A stretch of 44,938 nucleotides of DNA, taken from positions 1-44,938 of the forward strand of contig RKRN01000209.1 of the NCBI GenBank assembly GCA_007571365.1, in the 5' to 3' direction. The position numbers were made by a program, and so were the translations under genes. This DNA comes from Candidatus Latescibacterota bacterium. GTDB taxonomy: Bacteria; Latescibacterota; UBA2968; UBA8231. A model generated the notes under the pieces. The model saw only the letters and a program-made list of their open reading frames with translations, had not been told where the DNA came from and did not search any database. Of this stretch, positions 35,243-43,527 are shown piece by piece. Positions within the stretch are counted from its first letter, which is position 1, and each line of letters opens with the position of its first letter.

Positions 35243-36280
35243 CTAGCGTGGATGGGATGCGACGCTCCGGTTACTGCTTTTCAAGGTTGGGGAACAAGCG
35301 GCTAGATGCTCTAGGGCCTTCCGTTCTTGCGCGGCGATGGCGTGGAGCCGGGCTTGGATGCGCGGAATCAGCTTGGTCGTCTCCTTGAGTGCGCCTTTGA
35401 AGCACAGGTTTTTGGCGACAAACCAACTCTGAGAGATTGACTCGAATTCGCGGCTGAGAACGTTTAGGTCGTCAAGGCCGCAATTCTGACTGGCATAGTG
35501 GAGAAAAGCACCGTGCCCTTCTCTATTTAGGGCGACATCGAGAAATAACTCAGTGCATTGGTTCAGGCGTGATTTGAGAGCTTGCTTTTCGCATTCTACC
35601 CATGTTCCTACATCCTCGGCGAGTTGCTCAATCCCGGCTACGCCCTGTACGCAATCGGCCTGTAGGCTGGTTGCAGACATACTCGCGAGATTGCGTTGCA
35701 AAATGGCGGCCACATGGCGCAGACGTACGCTAGGCGGCTCGTCCGGCATGTCTAGCCAGTGCCAGTCAAAGCAGGGCTGGTGCCCTCTAGCAATAGCCCG
35801 TGTGTCCCAACAAGAGAGGAAGAGGTTGAGTGGAATATCTCGCGCTGAGGGTGCCCATGGCGAAGGATCGATCAAGTGAACGGTTCCAGTCTCATCGTTG
35901 TACCCCGCGACGATAATCTGGTGTCCTGAGTGGCGTTGACGCGGAAAGAATCCAGCTCCAGCTAGATGGAAGACGTCTATATTGATAGCTACGGGCGTGT
36001 CTCCATCCAATCGTTTTTTGACTTCGTTCCATGCCGAACTGCCATCGTCAGAAGTATAGCTGAATGCCTCAATGCCAAACTGCTGGAGCATGGCAAAGAG
36101 GGGAGCCGGACGACTCTTGGTGCTGAATGATTCGCTTCGAAAATAAAAAAAGTCCCAATTATAAAAGATGGGCAACGACGGTTCCCATTGGTAGTAGCGC
36201 AACAAGCTGTCTAATACGACATGAAGGCAGTTGTAGTGCCGATTGGTACAGAAGGGAATACCGCTAATGCGCTTTTTCAT
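35243..36280 (-). CDS. BtrH-type papain-fold protein, candidate ACP-dependent acyltransferase
   Basis: A 345-residue protein. I chose the start at 36280, which overlaps the preceding stop (ATGA) and has GAGGAAGG upstream. The N-terminal half fits the butirosin BtrH N-terminal/C39-like fold. A Cys lies in RHYNCLHVVLDSLLRYY (Cys18), a His in HSGHQIIVAGYND (His120) and an Asp in VHLIDPSPW (Asp138), forming a plausible Cys-His-Asp triad. BtrH itself transfers an amino-acyl group from the carrier protein BtrI to an aminoglycoside. Here an acyl carrier protein lies two genes upstream, so the same chemistry is a reasonable inference. The C-terminal 150 residues are helical. A cysteine protease role is the main alternative. 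Confidence 0.72.
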   Translation of the reverse strand: MKKRISGIPFCTNRHYNCLHVVLDSLLRYYQWEPSLPIFYNWDFFYFRSESFSTKSRPAPLFAMLQQFGIEAFSYTSDDGSSAWNEVKKRLDGDTPVAINIDVFHLAGAGFFPRQRHSGHQIIVAGYNDETGTVHLIDPSPWAPSARDIPLNLFLSCWDTRAIARGHQPCFDWHWLDMPDEPPSVRLRHVAAILQRNLASMSATSLQADCVQGVAGIEQLAEDVGTWVECEKQALKSRLNQCTELFLDVALNREGHGAFLHYASQNCGLDDLNVLSREFESISQSWFVAKNLCFKGALKETTKLIPRIQARLHAIAAQERKALEHLAACSPTLKSSNRSVASHPR

Positions 36281-36909
36281 GACAACCCTTCCTCTTGGCA
36301 CAAGGTCAACGCGAAGATGTGCATGAATGGATTATCTGGCGTTACGAGATGCGACAGTAGCAGGGTTTCTTTTAATTCAATTACCTGATGCCAGATGCCT
36401 GCTTCAATATGCGTTTCGTACATCTGGCGGCCTTTACTCGGTGGGGTTATGCCGAAGAGGAATACGTGGGGAATGAGACCATCGGGAGTAATCAGTTGGC
36501 CCGTTAGTGCCTCGTGCTCGCCGTACTGAAGCCCTTTGTAATGCGAGGCGTCGCTAAGTCCGAGAGTTGCTTGGGTGCAGGAACCATCTGGCGAGTATAA
36601 CAGGATGATCTCGGCCGTGGCCCGCCAATCGCATATTCCAAGGACATGGAGGGCGCGGTAGCATCCCACTGGTAGCGGAATTTCTTGAGCCTCGCAGGCG
36701 ATGTTATCGCGCACACCATCTCTTTTATTTGGGAACGCGAACTGTGTGCCGTTGCAATCAACGGTCACCCCCGACGCCGGGAGACCCTCTGCCTGAAAGA
36801 TCGTGCCCATCCCGTCGAGCCCCTCGGCGACAGGGGCGCAGGAAGAGGCGATGCCCGCGTTGTTGAGATAGGGTGCTAGGTCCACAGTTATTTGGCTATT
36901 GGATCGCAT
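36277..36909 (-). CDS. Beta-sandwich (NPCBM-like) protein of unknown role
   Basis: A 210-residue protein without signal peptide. Segments such as VDLAPYLNNAGIASS, LDGMGTIFQAEGLPASG, FAFPNKRDGVRDNIACEAQE, IPLPVGCYRALHVLGICD and HIFALTL follow the pattern of the jelly-roll domain common in glycoside hydrolases (NPCBM or similar carbohydrate-binding modules). No hydrolase domain is attached. It sits between the acyl carrier protein and the BtrH-like gene and overlaps the latter by four bases, so it is part of the same pathway. It may bind a glycosylated or other substrate. I chose the ATG at 36909 (AGGTGGG upstream), and a GTG four codons earlier is possible. Confidence 0.6.
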   Translation of the reverse strand: MRSNSQITVDLAPYLNNAGIASSCAPVAEGLDGMGTIFQAEGLPASGVTVDCNGTQFAFPNKRDGVRDNIACEAQEIPLPVGCYRALHVLGICDWRATAEIILLYSPDGSCTQATLGLSDASHYKGLQYGEHEALTGQLITPDGLIPHVFLFGITPPSKGRQMYETHIEAGIWHQVIELKETLLLSHLVTPDNPFMHIFALTLCQEEGLS

Positions 36910-36929
36910 ATCTGTTCCCACCTATTTAC

Positions 36930-37202
36930 TCAGAGCGTAGGCGATTGAAGTGCCAATCGCTTTTCTATATATGAGGTCAGGGTACGAACCGAATCGAATA
37001 GATCTATCCGTAACTCTTCGTCTTCTACTTCAAACCCGAACTCTTCTTCAAGGGCAAAGACAATCTCCAACGCAGCAATAGAATCGGCATCAAGGCCCTC
37101 ACCAAAAAGGGACTCGTCATCGGCGATGTCTTCGGGATTGATTTTGAGCTGGAGCCCTTGGACAAGGGCTTGTTTGACTCGTTGAGCTATATCGTCGCGC
37201 AT
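36930..37202 (-). CDS. Acyl carrier protein
   Basis: A 90-residue acidic four-helix carrier with the phosphopantetheine site in GEGLDADSIAALEIVFAL (Ser41, in the required Asp-Ser context) and a typical EEEFGFEVEDEELRIDLFD helix III region. It is not the fatty-acid-synthase ACP by context, as no fab genes are near. It lies between the S8-DUF1611 gene (16-base overlap) and the beta-sandwich gene, with a BtrH-like acyltransferase downstream, which suggests a dedicated carrier for an acyl or aminoacyl group. No loading ligase is seen in the window; it could be beyond the right edge. Confidence 0.9.
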   Translation of the reverse strand: MRDDIAQRVKQALVQGLQLKINPEDIADDESLFGEGLDADSIAALEIVFALEEEFGFEVEDEELRIDLFDSVRTLTSYIEKRLALQSPTL

Positions 37203-39097
37203 GGCGGCACCTCTTCTTCGGCAAAATGATCGATGACCACCTCGGCGGCGCGATGGACATCCGCTTCGTCAGCAATGGATACCGCGGGGAGGCCGAACGT
37301 CTGTTGCAAACGATTCAGTTTGTCGCGCACTTCGGCCGCGGTCATGGGCCGCGGTTTAATAGCGATTCGGCCATAGGCCGTGCGGATGTGCTTGGCCTGA
37401 TTGCTCATGGCCAACAAGAGCGTAGGCGCGTGACACACTGCGCGGATGCCACTGATGGTGTCTTGAATGTAGTCGTCGGGGTCCACACTGTTGACTACCA
37501 ATAGGCAGGCTTGGGGCTTGACGCCTGTCAGGAATGCAAGGGTAGGCAGCGTATGGGTCTGCTGCTCTGTCACGTTGTAGGGCACCGTACCGGATTGGGT
37601 GCCGACTAAAATTAGATCCGGCCGCTTGCGGTGGTTGATTTCCCGCATCTTGGTGTCGAGATAGAGATTGTAGTAGTCCAGCGGCATCTCAACAGACGCC
37701 GCGTAGCCCATGGGGAACGCGCAGTCCATGCCGAAGAGGGCCGAGTGGTGTTCGGTGCCGATCTGTCCCACCTGGTAGCCTAGTTCCAGCAATCGGCGGC
37801 GCAAGGCGAGTTGCAGAGTAAACTTCCCTTGCTGTGAGCTGGTGCCAGCGACCGCTAAGACCGGCACATCGACTTGGGGCCAGTGTTCCACCGAACGGAG
37901 GGTTTGCTGTATTTCTTTGGAGGACAACGTTGGATAATATAGCCGTAGGCCCTTGGCTTCAGCCTGTTTGTACAGATCGGCGTACCGCTCGTGTGGTAGT
38001 GCCAAGAGGCTGAAGACGTGGACGCCTTGATCTATGGCAGTTTGGACAGCTTCGTGCAATAGGTCTCTTTTGCGGATGCGACTCAGTTGGTCCATATAGC
38101 CTAAAATAAGGGTATCGGCTCCCCGCAGGGCGGTGGCCAGACTGGGCGCAATGGGCAGGCCCGCTGGCGGCAGGCCAATGGCCTCGCCAGCATCTTGGCC
38201 GACCAAGCCCTTGCCGACCGGATCGCCGACGCCGATGATCTCAAAGCCTAGCAGGTCGCGCCCGCGTACCAGCGAGTGCATCTCCTTGTTGTAGGGATAG
38301 AGGGCGGCTTTGCGAATCCAAGCAAACGGTTCCTCCGTACGAAGCTGCACAGCCGCTGGGGAAGGGGATTGGGGAGTCTTGACTTCGGGTAGGGCGTGGT
38401 TGTGGAGGATTTCGCGCACCTGTGCCAAGCTCGCTCTGGGATGGGCTTGGCGGATGAGAGCGAGCAGGCCGGTGATGTGGGGCGCGGCAAAGCTGGTGCC
38501 CGCTAGCACGACCTCGGGTGGCTCCAGCCAGCACAACCGCTGGAGATCGCCCCGGGCTATGCACTCAATGGCGGTTTCTTGGCAATAGTAGTAATCGTAT
38601 GGGCCCTGCAATGACCCCGCGCCCACGCCGATGACTTGGGGCAAGTGCGCCGGATAGCTCTCGCGGCCTTCTTCGTGCTCGGCGGCGACCATTAGGATGT
38701 CTTGGTCTGCGGCTTGCTGGCAGAGTTGGAATAAGGCGTCGCTCTGTGTTACCTCGGTGGTGCCTAAGCTCAGATTGATGATGTCCACACCTTGTTCTAT
38801 GCACCACTCGATGGCCGCGATTAGCAAGCGGCTATCGGCTTGCAGCGATTCGTCGAAGATGCGCACACTATAGAGAGCGGTTGCAGGGGCTTTGCGGCGA
38901 ATGATGCCGGCGCAGGCCGTGCCGTGGCCGGAGCAATCGGCGTGGTCGGTGCTCTGGCGGATCGCTCCATCTGGCTCTACGGTTAGTGAGACGCCGCTAG
39001 CCACCGGCCCAATTTTGGGATGATCGGGTACGAGACCGCTATCGACGATGGCTACTTTGACGCCGTGGCCGGTCTGGTCTGCAAAGGGAAAACTCAT
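37187..39097 (-). CDS. Subtilisin-like (S8) peptidase fused to a DUF1611 domain
   Basis: A 636-residue fusion. Residues about 10-235 are an S8 peptidase with the catalytic triad Asp19 (VAIVDSG), His58 (CSGHGTACAG) and Ser202 (GTSFAAPH). The usual oxyanion-hole AAGN is replaced by AAEH (residues 138-141), so activity may be altered. Residues about 265-636 match DUF1611, a Rossmann plus P-loop protein with GTSSQQGKFT at 418-427. One DUF1611 member, DgcN, is reported as a D-glutamate N-acetyltransferase. No signal peptide is visible, so the protein is probably cytoplasmic. I chose the ATG at 39097 (AGGGGGG upstream). It is 28 bases from the rhodanese gene and overlaps the ACP gene. A role in processing or tagging a peptide is inference. 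Confidence 0.8.
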   Translation of the reverse strand: MSFPFADQTGHGVKVAIVDSGLVPDHPKIGPVASGVSLTVEPDGAIRQSTDHADCSGHGTACAGIIRRKAPATALYSVRIFDESLQADSRLLIAAIEWCIEQGVDIINLSLGTTEVTQSDALFQLCQQAADQDILMVAAEHEEGRESYPAHLPQVIGVGAGSLQGPYDYYYCQETAIECIARGDLQRLCWLEPPEVVLAGTSFAAPHITGLLALIRQAHPRASLAQVREILHNHALPEVKTPQSPSPAAVQLRTEEPFAWIRKAALYPYNKEMHSLVRGRDLLGFEIIGVGDPVGKGLVGQDAGEAIGLPPAGLPIAPSLATALRGADTLILGYMDQLSRIRKRDLLHEAVQTAIDQGVHVFSLLALPHERYADLYKQAEAKGLRLYYPTLSSKEIQQTLRSVEHWPQVDVPVLAVAGTSSQQGKFTLQLALRRRLLELGYQVGQIGTEHHSALFGMDCAFPMGYAASVEMPLDYYNLYLDTKMREINHRKRPDLILVGTQSGTVPYNVTEQQTHTLPTLAFLTGVKPQACLLVVNSVDPDDYIQDTISGIRAVCHAPTLLLAMSNQAKHIRTAYGRIAIKPRPMTAAEVRDKLNRLQQTFGLPAVSIADEADVHRAAEVVIDHFAEEEVPPCATI

Positions 39098-39125
39098 AGC
39101 AAGTGCCCCCCTGTGAAAGTGAGTT

Positions 39126-39626
39126 TCACGGGTTTGTCTCCGTGTCTGTGGCGACCGGGAATCCAGCCTGCTGCCAAGCCGGCCAACCACCTGTCAGAAC
39201 ATAGGCGTCATCACGAATCGACTCTTTGACCAGCCGTTTGGCGAGGGTATAGCTACTTCGGCACCCGCCTCCTGAACAGTAGGTGATGACTCGGGTATCA
39301 GCCGGGTAAGACGCCAGGGTTCGGCGCAAGCTGTCCGCAGAAGCATGGGAAGGCAGATGCAATGCTCCGGGAATATGACTGGCCTCATAAGAGTACGCTG
39401 AGCGTACGTCCACAAACACCGCGTTGCCGCGGTCGAAAGCCTGTTTGGCTTCGGCTACAGCTAACCGATGGATATCTTGCATTGCGGAGGGATCAAGCAT
39501 TACATCGGCCTCTAGCGCATCTACCGGCAGGAAGTGTTGCTCGGCATAAAACCAGATCACGCACATGCCGCCGGCTAGCCCGGCAAGCCAGAGGATCAGG
39601 CCCATTCTGGGTAGAAAGTGACTCAT
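39126..39626 (-). CDS. Membrane-anchored rhodanese-like protein
   Basis: A 166-residue protein with one N-terminal transmembrane helix (MGLILWLAGLAGGMCVIWFY) and a single rhodanese domain. The conserved start FVDVRSAYSYEASHIPGA and the active-site loop YCSGGGCRSS (Cys117) are intact. The domain is probably outside the cytoplasmic membrane, so it could carry persulfide sulfur or act as a thiol-handling protein in the periplasm. Its ATG is immediately adjacent to the stop of the ABC exporter. The second Cys122 in the active loop is common in this subgroup. Confidence 0.85.
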   Translation of the reverse strand: MSHFLPRMGLILWLAGLAGGMCVIWFYAEQHFLPVDALEADVMLDPSAMQDIHRLAVAEAKQAFDRGNAVFVDVRSAYSYEASHIPGALHLPSHASADSLRRTLASYPADTRVITYCSGGGCRSSYTLAKRLVKESIRDDAYVLTGGWPAWQQAGFPVATDTETNP

Positions 39627-41348
39627 CTAAGCGGCCTTTTGTTGGTGGTGAACAAACTGGGTGTAATAGCCCGGCTTTTGGCGCAGCACTTCCGGTGGCC
39701 CTTGTTCAACCACTTGGCCGTTAGACAAGCAGATCACCTCATCTACGCCTTGTACCGCACTGAGCCGGTGGCTGATTAAGAGAATCGTTTGGCCGCCGTA
39801 TAGATGCTGAATGCGCTGGAAGAGGGCTTCCTCGCTCTCCGCGTCGAGTGCGGCGGTCGCTTCGTCCAAGATCAACAGGTCCACTGGCTGCAACAGGGTC
39901 CGCGCTAAGGCGATGCGCTGCTTTTGGCCTCCGGAAAGTTGGACGCCCTGTTCGCCGATTTTTGCCTGTCGGTCCAAGCCGTTTAGCCCCACTTGCTCGA
40001 TCACCTTTTCGATCTCCGCTGATTCTCGCTCGGAGTTGCCGTAGCGGATGTTGTCCCAGATCGCATCGTTGAACAGGTGAATTTGCTGGCTGACGAGGCC
40101 GATGTGTGCTCTCAGGTCGCGCAGGCTTATCTCTTCAAGCGGCACACCGTCTATGAGGATGCGGCCTTGGTCTGGCTGGTAGAATCCGCACAACATATTG
40201 GCCAACGTAGTTTTGCCACTGCCACTTATGCCAACTAAAGCGTATCGCTTGCCCTTAACCAGTTTCAGGTTCACACCCTGCAAAACCGGCTGGTCGTCAA
40301 AGCGGAAGTGGACATCTTGTAGCTCAATAGTGTGCTGATAGACGAAGGGTTTGCGCCCTGTGTGGATCGCTTCTTGAGTGGGCAATTGCATGAACTCCAA
40401 TACGCGGCGCATGGAGACTAAGCCGCGCACTAAGTCCATGTATAAACCGTGTAGCCCACTTACCGGACCAAACAGACGCGAGGTGTACTGTATAAAGGCA
40501 ATAAGAGTTCCGATCGTCATCGCACCTTGCATTACCTGATAGCCACCCCAGCCCATGATGAACACGGGCGTTAGGGCCACTAGCCCTGACGAGACGGTGT
40601 GCATAGACGAGGAGTATAGCACGTTGCGCATGGAGAATGCGATCAAGTCGTTGAGGGCCGATCTAAAGAGGTGCTTCTCGTGGCCATCGCCGTTGGAGAG
40701 TTGGATCAGCGGGATGTGGCTAAACCGCTCGGTGGCATAGCTAGAGAGCTTGGCCCCTTGTTGCTGAATAGATTCGACAACTTTTCTGATCTTGGGCTGA
40801 AAGTAGAGTAAGTTTACTACAAACAGAGGGAGGACCAATACGGCGAGTAGAAACAAGGTGACGTCCAGCCAGCACAAGATAACCGCGAGGCCGATCAAGG
40901 TCAGTACGCTATGTAGGAAACTCAGGGCACTTGCCGTCAGCACCGATTGGATTACGCCCACATCGCTGTTGAGGCGAAAAACTATGTCGCCGACGGTCTG
41001 TCGATTGTGGAAGTTAAGCGGCAAGCGAATGAGGTGTTGGAACAATTCGACGCGGATGTTACGGACGATGCGTCTGCTGGCCCAAGCATACAGGTAATCA
41101 GAAGTGAAGGACAGGATCAAGCGGGTGATGATGATGCCGAGTAAGATAGCGAGGGCAACCAATAGTGGTTGAAGCTGTTTGGCAGGTACGATCGCATCAA
41201 TGATGATTTTTAAGATATAAGGGGGCGCGAGTGAGCCGACTGTGATGCACAATATGCAGAACAGTACCACAATGCCCTGAAACCAGTACGGGATCAGGAA
41301 AGGTAGAAAGAAGCCGATGGCGAACCGGGCTGTTTTCGGCGTAGGCAT
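39627..41348 (-). CDS. ABC exporter, fused transmembrane and ATPase domains
   Basis: A 573-residue type-I exporter half-transporter. Six hydrophobic helices lie in residues about 15-300. The nucleotide-binding domain carries Walker A VGISGSGKTTLANML, signature LSGGQKQRIALARTL, Walker B LLILDEATAALDA and the H-loop ISHRLSAV. It lacks an N-terminal C39 peptidase, so it does not itself cleave a double-glycine leader. Peptide maturation, if any, would rely on the separate S8 or BtrH-like proteins. It is flanked by the thioredoxin-like gene (8-base gap) and the rhodanese gene. Substrate could be the peptide product or a lipid-like molecule. Confidence 0.9.
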   Translation of the reverse strand: MPTPKTARFAIGFFLPFLIPYWFQGIVVLFCILCITVGSLAPPYILKIIIDAIVPAKQLQPLLVALAILLGIIITRLILSFTSDYLYAWASRRIVRNIRVELFQHLIRLPLNFHNRQTVGDIVFRLNSDVGVIQSVLTASALSFLHSVLTLIGLAVILCWLDVTLFLLAVLVLPLFVVNLLYFQPKIRKVVESIQQQGAKLSSYATERFSHIPLIQLSNGDGHEKHLFRSALNDLIAFSMRNVLYSSSMHTVSSGLVALTPVFIMGWGGYQVMQGAMTIGTLIAFIQYTSRLFGPVSGLHGLYMDLVRGLVSMRRVLEFMQLPTQEAIHTGRKPFVYQHTIELQDVHFRFDDQPVLQGVNLKLVKGKRYALVGISGSGKTTLANMLCGFYQPDQGRILIDGVPLEEISLRDLRAHIGLVSQQIHLFNDAIWDNIRYGNSERESAEIEKVIEQVGLNGLDRQAKIGEQGVQLSGGQKQRIALARTLLQPVDLLILDEATAALDAESEEALFQRIQHLYGGQTILLISHRLSAVQGVDEVICLSNGQVVEQGPPEVLRQKPGYYTQFVHHQQKAA

Positions 41349-41356
41349 GAGAGACC

Positions 41357-42049
41357 TCAGAGACTGGCTAAGATGTGACGGCCTTTTATAATGTCTAGCA
41401 GGGACGTGCCCTCCAGCTTTTTCAGCGGCGAGGCGGCGAAGCTGGCAGTTTTAACATTACGTGCTGGTAGATGAGTAGAGACGAGTTTCCAGAAGAAGAG
41501 TTGGGTGAATTGTTCTCGATCCGCTAATGGGTAGTGGTATTGGATAATGGTTTGGCGTTCGTCGATGAGAAAGATCGCCGGCGTCCGCTCAAAGAGATTT
41601 GCATACTTTTCCTCATCGTCTTGTTTCATGGTTCCCACTGGGTATTTGAGCTTGAATGCGCGTGAAAATTGAGCCGCCGCCGATGGCATAGAGGATAGCG
41701 CATAGATGGGCAATTGGGCTGGGTCTTCTACGTGGTCGTAGATATGTTGTAGGGTTTCTAACACTAGCCTCAGACACGGCTGACAGGAGGTGGGGTCGAA
41801 GAGTAATACTAAGCCACCTTGGGTCTTGGTGAAGTCGGTTTGAGCTGTATCGCCATCGACCTGGAAGGGAATCACCGGGAAAGACTGGCCGATCCAGTAG
41901 TCGGATTTGAAGAGGTTGATTACATAATCGCGGTAGTTCCGCATGTCCACGAGGTAAGCTTTGCCGAACCAAGCGATAACGACGGCTAAGGCGGCGAGTT
42001 GTAACAGGTTCGCAGCAGCCAACAGCTTTATTAAGGTCCTATGTTGCAT
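41357..42049 (-). CDS. Membrane-anchored thioredoxin-like (TlpA/redoxin-type) protein
   Basis: A 230-residue protein with an N-terminal anchor helix (LLQLAALAVVIAWFG). A thioredoxin-like domain has the dithiol motif in LFDPTSCQPCLRLVLE (Cys89/Cys92) and the strand-cis-Pro segment RTPAIFLIDERQTIIQYHYP. It would face the periplasm and reduce, oxidise or isomerise disulfides. Position between an exported beta-propeller and an ABC exporter, in a locus whose candidate peptide has three cysteines, fits a disulfide-handling role. The exact redox direction is unknown. The C-terminal 40 residues after the fold have no recognised features. Confidence 0.78.
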   Translation of the reverse strand: MQHRTLIKLLAAANLLQLAALAVVIAWFGKAYLVDMRNYRDYVINLFKSDYWIGQSFPVIPFQVDGDTAQTDFTKTQGGLVLLFDPTSCQPCLRLVLETLQHIYDHVEDPAQLPIYALSSMPSAAAQFSRAFKLKYPVGTMKQDDEEKYANLFERTPAIFLIDERQTIIQYHYPLADREQFTQLFFWKLVSTHLPARNVKTASFAASPLKKLEGTSLLDIIKGRHILASL

Positions 42050-42101
42050 GGTATCCGCCTCCTGTTATCAGATTCATACGTTTGATTCGTGCAAGGATGA
42101 T

Positions 42102-43367
42102 CTACTGGGAACGAAAGACGGGTTTATAGGCTGGCACCGTGCCGTTAGAATGTTTCTCTCTCCCCGGTAGTGGAGAGTGATAAATATAAAGACAATCATT
42201 CCAATGAGTGATGTCGCCTTGAGGAAAAGCATGAAAATGAACTTTGCTACTATCCGTAGGGTCAGTATATGATGAAAGGGGCTCTTCAAACGCATAGGCT
42301 TTGATCAGGTCTGGTATCTGTAGGTCATAGGCGACCCCTTCCCATTTAAGTGTACGTTTGGTTAAGTCATCAAAGATGGAAGGGTGATGGTAAGTGACAA
42401 ATATGTACCGATCTTGCACGAGTACCATAGATACTACGGAACTCGATTCATGGTCCAACTTGCTCATATCTTCAAAAGTAACATCCTTTAAGTTGTAGTA
42501 GCGTTCCGGTATGGAAGCATACCGCTCTAGCTGATAGCCAAACTGGCGCACTAGCTGACCAGTGTCCGCGTCGATTTCTGTGACTTTGTAGTCGTTAGGT
42601 CCCATGTAGTACAAACGATTCCGCGTCGGACTGTAGGCCAAACGGGCGTAGCCAAACATACGTCGGGCAGTGAAAGACTGTTGGCTAGTGGACAATGGAA
42701 TGCTATAGATTGGTTCGTATGTCGCTGGATCAAGTCGCTGCAATTCCATAATATGGCCACTAGACGTCCTTTTCGCCCACGTTAGGAACACTTCTCCGTT
42801 TCGTCCGGTTACGATCTTAGATCCCTTAGCAAAGCGGTGGGTCCGGTCTAAGTATCGCCCCTGCCGATCATAGCGGAATAAGTACCCGAGTCCTGGATCG
42901 AGTAGATAAAGTCGGCCTTGGGGATCTATATCTATACAGCTAGGACGACCATATTCACCCGGACCAACTCCGCTCCGCCCAAGGGATCGGATGTATTGCC
43001 CGTCGGTACGGCTGAATTCAACGACTTGACTACCGATGAAATCCACGAGTAACAGGGTGCCTTCTGGTGAGAATCCCATCCAACCCACACTACCGATGCC
43101 AGGGGTATCCTCGTCAAAGGCTAGTTCGATTTGATCTTTCAAAATCAGATCAACGCGGCCAGCATACTCGACGGGCGTTTGAGAGATGGTCGGCTCGTCG
43201 GATAATTCTGATCTATCATCCGCGTACCATGCTTCGATTCTCCCCTTGATGTTGTCCCACAGCCCGGCATTGGCTGGTTCAACGGTGCTACCGAAGGTGA
43301 GTGTGCTGGCGATGAGCAGTATGAGGCTGTTGAGCCACGCCTTCCTTATGCAGTTTGTGGTCTTCAT
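42102..43367 (-). CDS. Exported 6-bladed beta-propeller (NHL-like) protein, complete copy
   Basis: A 421-residue protein. The start at 43367 gives a classic signal peptide (IRKAWLNSLILLIASTLTFG, cleavage near ANA-GLW) with AAGGAG upstream. The long N-terminal extension in the same frame is non-coding in character. Repeated blade motifs include GQYIRSLGRSGVGPGEYGRP, DPQGRLYLLDPGLGYLFRYD and RQGRYLDRTHRF. These propellers bind ligands or peptides and often occur beside small secreted-peptide genes. The same fold is encoded by the paralogue at the right end of the window, with about the same C-terminal LYIYHSPL/LYVYKPPS motif. Location is probably periplasm or cell surface. Confidence 0.82.
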   Translation of the reverse strand: MKTTNCIRKAWLNSLILLIASTLTFGSTVEPANAGLWDNIKGRIEAWYADDRSELSDEPTISQTPVEYAGRVDLILKDQIELAFDEDTPGIGSVGWMGFSPEGTLLLVDFIGSQVVEFSRTDGQYIRSLGRSGVGPGEYGRPSCIDIDPQGRLYLLDPGLGYLFRYDRQGRYLDRTHRFAKGSKIVTGRNGEVFLTWAKRTSSGHIMELQRLDPATYEPIYSIPLSTSQQSFTARRMFGYARLAYSPTRNRLYYMGPNDYKVTEIDADTGQLVRQFGYQLERYASIPERYYNLKDVTFEDMSKLDHESSSVVSMVLVQDRYIFVTYHHPSIFDDLTKRTLKWEGVAYDLQIPDLIKAYAFEEPLSSYTDPTDSSKVHFHAFPQGDITHWNDCLYIYHSPLPGREKHSNGTVPAYKPVFRSQ

Positions 43368-43465
43368 AATGTGGTTCTCCTTGAGCACAGTTTCGGTAAG
43401 GTATGGGGTAGCCCTTTTATGTTGTATGGCATCAACGAACAGCGATTTTGTTAACCGAGATTGGT

Positions 43466-43495
43466 GTGCTCCGACCCCAATTGGGGCCGGAGCAC
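43466..43495 (-). promoter_or_regulatory. Strong intergenic hairpin after the peptide gene
   Basis: On the transcribed strand, 43466-43480 pairs with 43481-43495 over up to 15 positions (GTGCTCCG...CGGAGCAC with CCCCAA/TTGGGG). There is one G-U pair and almost no loop. It starts 33 bases after the peptide stop and is not followed by a T-run, so it is more likely an mRNA-stability or partial-termination element than a full terminator. It would allow more peptide mRNA than downstream mRNA. Confidence 0.65.
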
Positions 43496-43527
43496 TTGCG
43501 ACTAGGGCATGGGCTCTGGGTAAGGTA

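Noticed and set aside
39627..41348. C39 peptidase-containing bacteriocin transporter
   Set aside because: The protein begins directly with the membrane domain; there is no N-terminal Cys-protease domain.
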